Assembly: GCF_030709675.1 (NCBI RefSeq)
Contig: NZ_JAUZQD010000004.1
Location: 62,001 to 126,000 of the forward strand
DNA length: 64,000 bases
Source of the DNA: Symbioplanes lichenis
Lineage (GTDB): Bacteria; Actinomycetota; Actinomycetes; Mycobacteriales; Micromonosporaceae
Reading direction: 5' to 3'
Under the pieces are notes generated by a model. That model had not been told where the DNA came from and searched no databases. It saw only the letters and a program-made list of their open reading frames with translations. Shown in pieces: positions 57,719-64,000 of the stretch; positions within the stretch are counted from its first letter, which is position 1; every line of letters starts with the position of its first letter. The position numbers were made by a program, and so were the translations under genes.

Positions 57719-58972
57719 GTGGGTCCGATGTTCGCCCCCCTCAAGGAGCGCAACTACCGGCTCTGGGCCGCCGCCGACCTGGTCTCGGTCGCCGGCACCT
57801 GGATGCAGGTCCTGGGCCTCAACTGGCTGGTGCTGTCGGCCACCGGCTCGGCCGGCGAGATGGGCCTGACCGTCATGCTGCAGGCGCTGCCGGTCCTGCT
57901 GCTCGGCAGCTGGGGCGGCGCCCTGGCCGACCGGCTGCCCGCCCGCACGATGCTCGTCGCGTGCCAGGCGTTGCGCGCGCTGCTGGCCGTCGCGCTGATC
58001 GTCCAGGGCGGCACCACGGTCGTCTACGCGATCGCGCTGGCCTCCGGCGTCATCAGCGCCTTCGAGGGCCCGGTGCTCGGCCGTTTCGGCTCGGCCCTGG
58101 TGCCGCCGTCGGCCCTCGGCTCGGCGCTGGCCCTCGGCTCGGTGCTCAGCAGCGCCGGCCGGATCGGCGGCATGGCCCTCGGCGGCGTGCTCATCGGCAT
58201 CACCGGTCCCACCACCCTCTTCGTCATCAACGCGGTCTCGTACGGCGCCGTGATCCTGGCGCTGTGCCTGATGCGTACGGGCGACATGCGCGACCTCCCG
58301 CAGGCGAGCGCGGCCGAGGGCGGGGTCCGGGCCGGCTTCCGGTACATCCTGGGCCAGCCCGTCGTGCTGCTCGTGCTGGCGATCTCGTTCGTGCTCGGGT
58401 CGCTGGGCCGCAACTACCAGGTGACGATGGCGGCGATGGTGGCCGGCCCGCTGCACGGCGGTTCCGGGTCGTACGGGCTGCTCTCCACGGTCTTCGCCGT
58501 CGGCGCCGTGACCGGGGGCCTGGTGCTGGCCGGGACCGGCCGCTCCACCCTGCGGGTCCTGCTGGCCACCGGCTTCATGATCAGCGTGCTGCAGTTCGTG
58601 TCCGGTCTCGCCCCGGACGTCCTCGGCTTCGCCGCCCTGCTCCTGCCCATCGCCGCCGGCGCGGTCGTCTTCGACACCGTGGCCGCCACCCGGATCCAGC
58701 TGGACACCCGCGAGGACATGCGCGGGCGCGTCCTCGCCACGGCCGGCATCGTCTCGTCCCTGTCCGGCATGGTCGGCGCGCCCGCCCTCGGCTGGCTCTC
58801 CGACGCGGCCGGTCCCCGCACCGCCCTCCTCGTCGCGGGCGCGGTGACCACCGTCGCCGTCGTCGCCGGCGGTGTCGTCCTGGCTCGGATCAAGGGCCGC
58901 ACGCTCAGCCTCCGCCCGCTGCACCTGCGCGACCTGGTGCTGGCCCGCCCGTCGGCCGAGCAGCCCGCCTGA
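57719..58972 (+). CDS. MFS transporter
   Basis: The product has 417 residues. GTG 57719 is chosen for GGAGG about 10 bases upstream. Twelve helices are seen, beginning FAPLKERNYRLWAAADLVSVAGTWMQVLGLNWLVL, the start typical of MFS_3 (EntS-like) exporters. The A-loop GGALADRLPARTMLV after helix 2 and a TREDMRGRVLATAGIVSSL segment in the second half support this. It may co-operate with the purine deaminase gene upstream, but substrate cannot be predicted. Confidence 0.87.
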   Translation: MGPMFAPLKERNYRLWAAADLVSVAGTWMQVLGLNWLVLSATGSAGEMGLTVMLQALPVLLLGSWGGALADRLPARTMLVACQALRALLAVALIVQGGTTVVYAIALASGVISAFEGPVLGRFGSALVPPSALGSALALGSVLSSAGRIGGMALGGVLIGITGPTTLFVINAVSYGAVILALCLMRTGDMRDLPQASAAEGGVRAGFRYILGQPVVLLVLAISFVLGSLGRNYQVTMAAMVAGPLHGGSGSYGLLSTVFAVGAVTGGLVLAGTGRSTLRVLLATGFMISVLQFVSGLAPDVLGFAALLLPIAAGAVVFDTVAATRIQLDTREDMRGRVLATAGIVSSLSGMVGAPALGWLSDAAGPRTALLVAGAVTTVAVVAGGVVLARIKGRTLSLRPLHLRDLVLARPSAEQPA

Positions 58973-59092
58973 CGGCCGCGCCCGCCGGGACGCGGCGGCG
59001 TCGTCGGCCGCCGGCCCGACCCGGCGGGCCAGGAACCGCACACGGCGGTGACCACCGAGGTCGTGGCCGGCGCTCCCCCGGGCTGAGCCGGT

Positions 59093-59710
59093 TCAGGAGG
59101 CCGGGTACGGGGTGACGGCGAGGACGCGGGCGAGGTGGGCGGCGTTGGCGGCGAGGGACTTGGTGGTCTTGCCGGTGGTGTCCGGCTTCGGGCCCGCGTC
59201 CTTGTAGTCGACGCTGCCCATGGCCTCGCCGACCCAGTAGGTGCCGGCGCCGGGCGCGAGCGAGAAGCCGACGTCGTTCAGGGCCTGGAACACCTCGGCG
59301 TGCACGTGGTGGGCGCCGTCCTCGTTGCCCACGACGGCGACGGCCGCGACCTTGTCGTACATGCTGGGGCGGCCGAGGTCGTCGGTCTCGGAGATCTCGG
59401 CGTCCAGGCGCTCGAGCACCATCTTGGCGACGCTGGAGGGCTGGCCCATCCAGATCGGGGTGGCGATGACCAGGATGTTCGCGGCGAGGATCTTGTCGCG
59501 GACCGCGGGCCAGCCGTCGCCGCCGCCCTCGTCGGTGCTGACGCCGAACTTGACGCCCAGGTCGGCGACGCGCAGCACCTCGCCCTCGACGTCGTGGTCG
59601 GCGAGGGCGTCGAGCACCTCGCGGCCGAGCAGCTCGCTGCTGGACTCGGAGTCCGACGAGCGCAGCGAGCAGGCGAGGACGAGGGCGCGCAGGGTGGGTG
59701 AGTCAGGCAT
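59093..59710 (-). CDS. NADPH-dependent FMN reductase / flavodoxin-family protein
   Basis: The product has 205 residues. ALVLACSLRSSDSESSSELLGREVLDAL is the FMN-phosphate loop, followed by VIATPIWMGQPSSVAKMVLERLD and AVAVVGNEDGAHHVHAEVFQALNDVGF, motifs of the WrbA/NADPH-dependent FMN reductase group. It overlaps the GT9 gene by 8 bp, so it is the last gene of the heptose-type operon. It could supply reduced flavin to LLM enzymes or act as quinone reductase; linkage to glycan synthesis is not obvious. Confidence 0.84.
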   Translation of the reverse strand: MPDSPTLRALVLACSLRSSDSESSSELLGREVLDALADHDVEGEVLRVADLGVKFGVSTDEGGGDGWPAVRDKILAANILVIATPIWMGQPSSVAKMVLERLDAEISETDDLGRPSMYDKVAAVAVVGNEDGAHHVHAEVFQALNDVGFSLAPGAGTYWVGEAMGSVDYKDAGPKPDTTGKTTKSLAANAAHLARVLAVTPYPAS

Positions 59711-60590
59711 GAGGGATCCTTTCGAGGACTTCGGAGGGGGTGATGGCCAGGAGGGCGGGATGCACGTCCGGGCCGGGTGCGTCGCCCCGCTCGGCGCGGG
59801 TGCCGTGCCAGATGACCTGGTGCTGCGGGCGGTCCGGGGGCGGGCCCCAGCGCGCCGGCGGCATCGGGCCGAAGAGGGTGACGGACGGGGTGCGGTAGGC
59901 GGTGGCCAGGTGGGCGATGCCGGTGTCGCCGCTGATCAGCAGGCGCGCGTGGGCGACGAGCCCGGCCAGTTCCGCGAGTCCCGTGTCGAGGACGGCGCTC
60001 TCCCCCAGGCCGGCAGCAGCCGCGACGGCCGAGGCGATGTCACGCTCGGCGGCGGATCCCGTCACGACGACTTTGTGCCCCGAGGAAGCCAGCGCGCGGG
60101 CGACGGTCGCGTAACGAGAAACCGGCCAGCGGCGCGAGGGGGACTTCGCGCCCGGGTGGATGATCGTGACCCCGTGCGGGACGGCGACGCGCGGAACCGC
60201 CAGATCCGTGTCGTCCGGGGAGGCGGCGACACCGTAGTGGGCGAGCATGCGGCACCAGCGGTCGCGTTCGTGCTCCTCGTCGCGCCACGATGGCCCGGCG
60301 CCGAAGGCCCACAGCTGTTCCGGCCGGGCGGAGGCGAGCAGTTCGGTGGACTGCGGGCCCGAGCCGTGCAGGTTGATCGCGATCTCGACCGGCGGCAGCG
60401 GCGGAAGTGGAACCAGGCCGGACTGGGGCACGACGCGGTCGACGCCGCCGATCAGGTCGATCAGCGGCGTCAGCCACGCGGGGGCGGCCAGCGCCAGGGT
60501 CCGGTCCGCGAAATGGGACCGGACCGCCCGGATCGCCGGGACGCCCGCGGCGAGGTCGCCCACGCCGAGGGCCCGCAGGACGAGGATCAC
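59703..60590 (-). CDS. Glycosyltransferase family 9 (heptosyltransferase-like)
   Basis: The product has 295 residues from GTG 60590, overlapping the SDR stop. VLRALGVGDLAAGVPAIRAVR is the GT9 N-terminal glycine loop; VEIAINLHGSGPQSTELL and VTIIHPGAKSPSRRWPVSRYATVARAL, then LISGDTGIAHLATAYRTPSVTLFGP, are the nucleotide-sugar-binding half. It is shorter than Gram-negative WaaC/F (~320-350). Family members transfer heptose from ADP-heptose. HldE and GmhA homologues upstream in the operon support this donor. The acceptor in a Gram-positive cell, perhaps a glycolipid or secondary metabolite, is unknown. Confidence 0.85.
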   Translation of the reverse strand: MILVLRALGVGDLAAGVPAIRAVRSHFADRTLALAAPAWLTPLIDLIGGVDRVVPQSGLVPLPPLPPVEIAINLHGSGPQSTELLASARPEQLWAFGAGPSWRDEEHERDRWCRMLAHYGVAASPDDTDLAVPRVAVPHGVTIIHPGAKSPSRRWPVSRYATVARALASSGHKVVVTGSAAERDIASAVAAAAGLGESAVLDTGLAELAGLVAHARLLISGDTGIAHLATAYRTPSVTLFGPMPPARWGPPPDRPQHQVIWHGTRAERGDAPGPDVHPALLAITPSEVLERIPHA

Positions 60591-61270
60591 GGGTACGACG
60601 ACTCCTGCTCGGCGGCGATGACAAGCTCGCGGACCGCGCAACCGGCGGGCTGGTTGAGCGCGAAGAGGATCGCGTTCGCGACGTTGGCCGGGTCGTTGAG
60701 GATCGCGTCCGGGCCGGGCTTGTACTGCTCGGTGCGGTCGTCGAAGAACTTCGTGCGCATGCCGCCGGGGATGACCAGCGTGACGTTGACCTGCCCGGCC
60801 AGCTCGGCCGAGAGTGCCCGGGTGAAGCCGACGACGCCGAACTTCGCGGCGCAGTAGGCGGTGGCGTCGCTGACGGCCTTGATACCGAGCGTGGAGGAGA
60901 TCGTGACGACCCCGCCGTGCGACTCCTTGAGCGCCGGGAGCGCCGCGCGGATCACGGCGGCCGTGGCGAGCAGGTCGATCATGACGATGCGGTCCCAGGT
61001 CTCGCCGGGGATGTCGGCGAGCGCGCCGGGCACGTCCATGCCGGCCGCGGTGACCACGCCGTCGATCCGGCCGCCCGCGCGAGAGATCAGCTCGCGGGTG
61101 GCCGCTTCGGCGGCGCGGGTGTCGGCCAGGTCGCATTCGACCCATTCGACATCGGAGGAAGCCGGGGCCTGCCGGTCGATGACGAACGGGCGGCCGCCGG
61201 CCTTGCGCACCGCGTCGACGACCGCGGCGCCGAGGCCGCTGGATCCGCCGGTGACGATGACTGCGTCCAT
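60587..61270 (-). CDS. Short-chain dehydrogenase/reductase
   Basis: The product has 227 residues with GGAGG 8 bases before ATG 61270. The cofactor motif VTGGSSGLG (TGxxxGxG at 7-14), CDLAD, the serine in VVTISSTLG and the active-site YCAAK (Tyr139, Lys143) are complete. This is a classical SDR, too short and of different type to be the HldD epimerase (an extended SDR of ~310). It may oxidise, reduce or epimerise a sugar intermediate, or act on another operon product. It overlaps the GT9 gene by 4 bp. Confidence 0.87.
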   Translation of the reverse strand: MDAVIVTGGSSGLGAAVVDAVRKAGGRPFVIDRQAPASSDVEWVECDLADTRAAEAATRELISRAGGRIDGVVTAAGMDVPGALADIPGETWDRIVMIDLLATAAVIRAALPALKESHGGVVTISSTLGIKAVSDATAYCAAKFGVVGFTRALSAELAGQVNVTLVIPGGMRTKFFDDRTEQYKPGPDAILNDPANVANAILFALNQPAGCAVRELVIAAEQESSYP

Positions 61271-61275
61271 GCTTG

Positions 61276-62658
61276 TTACCTCCTGGTGGCGGCCTGGGCC
61301 GCGGCGATGGTGTTGGTGGTGGAACGGCCGTCGAGATAGGGGACGATCACGGTCTGCCCGCCCCAGCGCCGGACGAGCTCGGCCTCGGGCAGCTCGGGCC
61401 CGCCGTCGGCGTAGTCGCCGCCCTTGACCCACACGTCGGGGCGGAGCCAGGTGAGCGTGGCCTCGGGGGTGGGCTCGTCGAAGACGACGACCGCGTCGAC
61501 GCATTCGAGGGCGGCGAGCATCCGCGCCCGGTCGTCCTGCTTGGTCAGCGGGCGGTCGGGGCCCTTGAGCGCCGAGACGCTGCTGTCGGAGTTGAGGCAG
61601 ACGATCAGGCAGTCGCCGAGCTTGCGGGCGGCCTGCAGGGTGGCCAGGTGCCCGACGTGCAGCAGATCGAAACAGCCGCCGGTCGCGACGACGGTCCCGC
61701 CCTTCGCCCGGACGTCGGCGACGATCTTCTCGGCCGGCGACGGGACGGCCGGCAATGCAGCCGGAGCGAGTGCCGCCGTCACTCCCCCGCTCGCCACATA
61801 GGAACTCGCGGAGGCAACGGCTTCCTGCACGGCCTCGGAGACCAGCGCGCCCCGGGCGAGGGCAAGCGCGGCGGTCGCGGCGAACCGGTCCCCGGCCCCG
61901 CACGTGTCGCCGTCGGAGGAGATCAGCGCCGGCACCACGAGCGGAGTCGAGCCGTTGTGGACCAGCACCGCACCCTTGGCGCCGATGGTGACGACCACGG
62001 CGCCGGCCCGCCAGCGCCGGCGGAGAGTCTGGCCCGCGCGCTGCACCATGGCCAGCTGGGATCCGCCCCCGGCGAGATCGGTCAGCTTGCGGGCCTCGGA
62101 CTCGTTGGGCGTCACGAGGCGCACGTTGGGCACCGGGGCGGGACCGTTGGGGTGCGGGTCCCAGACGATCGGCGCCTTGGCCTGCTCCAGAGCGGTCCGC
62201 AGTTCAGGCTGCCGCAGCACGCCGCGGCCGTAGTCGGAGACCAGGATGGCACTCGCCCGCTGCAGCACCTCCAAGGCCGCCGCCGGGGCGGGACCGGGAA
62301 CGGCGGGCTCCCCGCCGCGGTCGAGGCGGACGAGCACGTGACCGCCGGAGCGGAGGCGGATCTTCTCGGCCGTCGCGCCTTCGAGCGGGAGGGCGTACAC
62401 ATCGATGCCGGCGGTGGAAAGCAGCGAGCTCAAGCGGGCCGCGGCGGCGTCGGAGCCGAGGGCGGTCACCAGCGCGACGTCGTGATCACCCGCGGCGGCG
62501 GCCAGCAGCGCCGCGAGACCGGCGCCGCCGGGACGGTCGGAGACCGAGCGCTCGTCGAGCACGGGCGCCGGGGCGTCGGGGGCCACGCGGTGCACGCTGC
62601 CCTCGACGTCGCGGTCGAGGAGCGTGTCGCCGACGACGACCAGGAGCGGACGGCTCAT
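61276..62658 (-). CDS. hldE: Bifunctional heptose-7-phosphate kinase / heptose-1-phosphate adenylyltransferase (HldE-like)
   Basis: The product has 460 residues from ATG 62658. Residues 1-~300 form a PfkB/ribokinase domain with VVGDTLLDRD, the lid motif PGGAG and the anion-hole/base DTCGAGDRF (Asp257). The C-terminal ~145 residues form a nucleotidyltransferase domain with ATGGCFDLLHVGH (HxGH at 334-337) and DVWVKGGDYADG. This fusion is HldE (RfaE), which phosphorylates heptose 7-phosphate at C1 and then adenylylates the sugar 1-phosphate. Its gene overlaps gmhA by 4 bp. The intermediate phosphatase GmhB is not in the window. Confidence 0.88.
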   Translation of the reverse strand: MSRPLLVVVGDTLLDRDVEGSVHRVAPDAPAPVLDERSVSDRPGGAGLAALLAAAAGDHDVALVTALGSDAAAARLSSLLSTAGIDVYALPLEGATAEKIRLRSGGHVLVRLDRGGEPAVPGPAPAAALEVLQRASAILVSDYGRGVLRQPELRTALEQAKAPIVWDPHPNGPAPVPNVRLVTPNESEARKLTDLAGGGSQLAMVQRAGQTLRRRWRAGAVVVTIGAKGAVLVHNGSTPLVVPALISSDGDTCGAGDRFAATAALALARGALVSEAVQEAVASASSYVASGGVTAALAPAALPAVPSPAEKIVADVRAKGGTVVATGGCFDLLHVGHLATLQAARKLGDCLIVCLNSDSSVSALKGPDRPLTKQDDRARMLAALECVDAVVVFDEPTPEATLTWLRPDVWVKGGDYADGGPELPEAELVRRWGGQTVIVPYLDGRSTTNTIAAAQAATRR

Positions 62659-63266
62659 CGCGCCAGCACCGCCTCTCGCACCAACGCCGGTTTTCCCAGC
62701 ACCACGGGCAGGTGCCGGTCCAGGTACTCGCACATCACGTGGACGGAGATCAGGTGCAGCTCCTGGACGACCTGCGAGTCGCCGGAGGGGCAGTGCAGCG
62801 TCTCGTCACAGGCGTCGGCGAGCGGATTGGCCCCCTCCCCCGTCATCGCCCACGTCCGGACGCCCATCTCCCGGGCGGCGTGCGCGGCGGCGACCAGGTT
62901 GGGGCTGCGGCCGCTGGTCGACATCAGCATCAGCACGTCGCCGGGGCGGCCGTGGGCGCGTACCTGGCGGGCGAAGACCTCGTCGAAGCCGTAGTCGTTG
63001 CCGATGGCCGTGACCGCCGACGAGTCCGGGGTGAGCGCGATGGCCGACAGCGGCATCCGCTCGTCGCGCAGCCGGCCGACCAGCTCGGCCGCCAGGTGCT
63101 GGGCCTCGGCGGCGCTGCCCCCGTTGCCGGCGACCAGCAGCCGGCCGCCGGTGCCCAGGTGCTCGGCGAGCAGTTCGCCCCAGCGGCAGAGGCGGGTGCC
63201 GGCCACGGCGCGGAAAAGGGGAAGCGCGGCGGACATGCCGCGCAGGTGACTGTCCAACGGGTCCAT
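62655..63266 (-). CDS. gmhA: Sedoheptulose 7-phosphate isomerase (GmhA-like, SIS domain)
   Basis: The product has 203 residues; ATG 63266 shares its base with the upstream stop. The SIS domain has RLLVAGNGGSAAEAQHLAAELVGR, LMLMSTSGRSPNLVAAAHAA and SQVVQELHLISVHVMCEYLD. These include the Ser/Thr phosphate loop and the Glu, Gln and His residues that bind zinc in GmhA. It would turn sedoheptulose 7-phosphate into heptose 7-phosphate, feeding HldE encoded just downstream. Family length is about 190-200, so it is complete. Confidence 0.88.
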   Translation of the reverse strand: MDPLDSHLRGMSAALPLFRAVAGTRLCRWGELLAEHLGTGGRLLVAGNGGSAAEAQHLAAELVGRLRDERMPLSAIALTPDSSAVTAIGNDYGFDEVFARQVRAHGRPGDVLMLMSTSGRSPNLVAAAHAAREMGVRTWAMTGEGANPLADACDETLHCPSGDSQVVQELHLISVHVMCEYLDRHLPVVLGKPALVREAVLAR

Positions 63267-64000
63267 CAGACGACCGCCTCTCGGGACTCGGTGGTGAGGG
63301 TGGGGGTCACGGTCAGGCCGGCCACGTCGGCGTAGACCGCGGCCAGGCGGGCGGCGATCCGGGGCCACGCGTAGGAGTGCGTGGCGCGGTCGCTCGCCGC
63401 GGCCGCGTACGAGACGCGGCGGATGTCGTCGTGCAGCAGCCGGCGCAGCGCGGTGCCCAGGGCGCCCGGGTCGCGGGCGGGCACGAGGTCGCCGGTGATG
63501 CCGTCGACGACGGTGTCGGTCAGGCCGCCGACCGCGGTGCCCACCACGGGGACGCCGCAGGCCATGGCCTCGAGCGGGGTGAGACCGAACGGCTCGTACC
63601 AGGGAGCGGCGGCGAGCACGTCGGCCGAGCGGTACCAGTGCGGCATGCGGGCGGCGGCCACGGCCCCGGCGAGCACGACGCGGTCCCCGACGCCGCACTT
63701 CCGGGCGAGGGCGCGCAGCTTCCGGGCGTACGGGTGATCGGTCACGTCCCCGTCCGGCGGTCCCCCGGCGACGACCAGCTCGGCCCCGGGGATGGCGGGC
63801 AGCGCGCGGATGACGTCCTCGTAGCCCTTGCGCTCGACGAGCCGGCCGACGGTCAGGATCCGGGAGAAGCCGGGGCGGCGGGGCTCGGCCGGGCCCTCGG
63901 GCGAGAACACGCCGGTGTTGACGCCCGACGGGACCAGCACCATGTTGGACCGGGACAGGCCCATGCGCAGCAGCTCGCGCACCTCGTCCTGGCACTGCAC
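63266..64000 (-). CDS. GT4-type glycosyltransferase, N-terminus beyond window
   Basis: The 244 C-terminal codons are visible; the gene enters from the right edge. ILTVGRLVERKGYEDVIRAL begins the GT-B second domain, VVAGGPPDG the nucleotide loop, and YEPFGLTPLEAMACGVPVVGTAVGGLTD contains the EX7E motif of retaining GT4 enzymes. It is the first visible gene of the heptose-type operon, 1-bp overlap with gmhA. Such clusters in streptomycetes also start with GT4 genes. Donor and acceptor are unknown; a role in assembling a heptose-containing glycan is inferred. Confidence 0.85.
   Translation of the reverse strand: MQCQDEVRELLRMGLSRSNMVLVPSGVNTGVFSPEGPAEPRRPGFSRILTVGRLVERKGYEDVIRALPAIPGAELVVAGGPPDGDVTDHPYARKLRALARKCGVGDRVVLAGAVAAARMPHWYRSADVLAAAPWYEPFGLTPLEAMACGVPVVGTAVGGLTDTVVDGITGDLVPARDPGALGTALRRLLHDDIRRVSYAAAASDRATHSYAWPRIAARLAAVYADVAGLTVTPTLTTESREAVV

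Noticed and set aside
61276..64000. Secondary-metabolite cluster
   Set aside because: Only sugar-nucleotide and glycosyltransferase genes are visible; no polyketide, peptide or terpene core enzyme in the window.

Overview
This is a very GC-rich, gene-dense actinobacterial chromosome segment. Third codon positions are almost always G or C, and GTG or TTG starts are frequent. Several families typical of filamentous actinomycetes occur: an Scr1/DUF397 pair, F420/flavin luciferase-like oxidoreductases, GPP34, a CGNR zinc-finger regulator, SGNH hydrolase and many TetR/MarR divergons. A Micromonosporaceae-like host (Actinoplanes or relative) is my inference from gene content; no rRNA or tRNA marker is visible.

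Layout. 1-9.8 kb: the N-terminal part of a secreted Xaa-Pro peptidase-like hydrolase, a membrane SGNH hydrolase, an APC permease with a glycine/proline/tyrosine-rich tail, GPP34, the Scr1/DUF397 pair and a type III PLP decarboxylase. 10-17 kb: a MarR/azoreductase divergon and a five-gene polyamine ABC uptake operon ending in an amine-oxidase-type flavoprotein. 17-28 kb: TetR/amidohydrolase, a PQQ-propeller protein, an ABC exporter back to back with a two-component system, and CGNR/MFS. 28-37 kb: an Lrp-aminotransferase-flavoprotein operon, VapBC, a CD-NTase-like nucleotidyltransferase followed by a one-TM protein, and a GABA-transaminase/aldehyde-dehydrogenase operon. 37-49 kb: TetR/F420 oxidoreductase, a stand-alone FEN exonuclease with a clamp-binding tail, a MarR-controlled quinone-reductase operon, paired LLM oxidoreductases, and a TPR-GGDEF cyclase. 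49-56 kb: large minisatellite arrays, a VWA protein operon, and erythromycin esterase/S51 peptidase. 56.6-64 kb: an adenosine-deaminase-like enzyme, an MFS carrier, and an ADP-heptose-type operon (GT4, GmhA, HldE, SDR, GT9, FMN reductase) running off the right edge.

How the genes fit together. The strongest shared theme is polyamine/amine use. It includes the uptake system at 11.7-15.7 kb with its flavoprotein, a class III aminotransferase plus a second flavoprotein under Lrp at 28.5-31.6 kb, and an aldehyde dehydrogenase plus GabT at 34.2-36.9 kb. Together these could carry putrescine to succinate semialdehyde.

Most unusual features. (i) A two-gene CBASS-like candidate (CD-NTase plus one-TM protein, 32.7-34.0 kb) lies beside VapBC. 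(ii) At least eight unrelated intergenic tandem-repeat arrays occur, several with the neighbouring stop codon inside the repeat unit. (iii) A 166-bp imperfect palindrome supplies the TAG stops of two convergent genes. (iv) A 230-bp scar joins degraded fragments of two genes that still exist intact at 43.5 and 52 kb.
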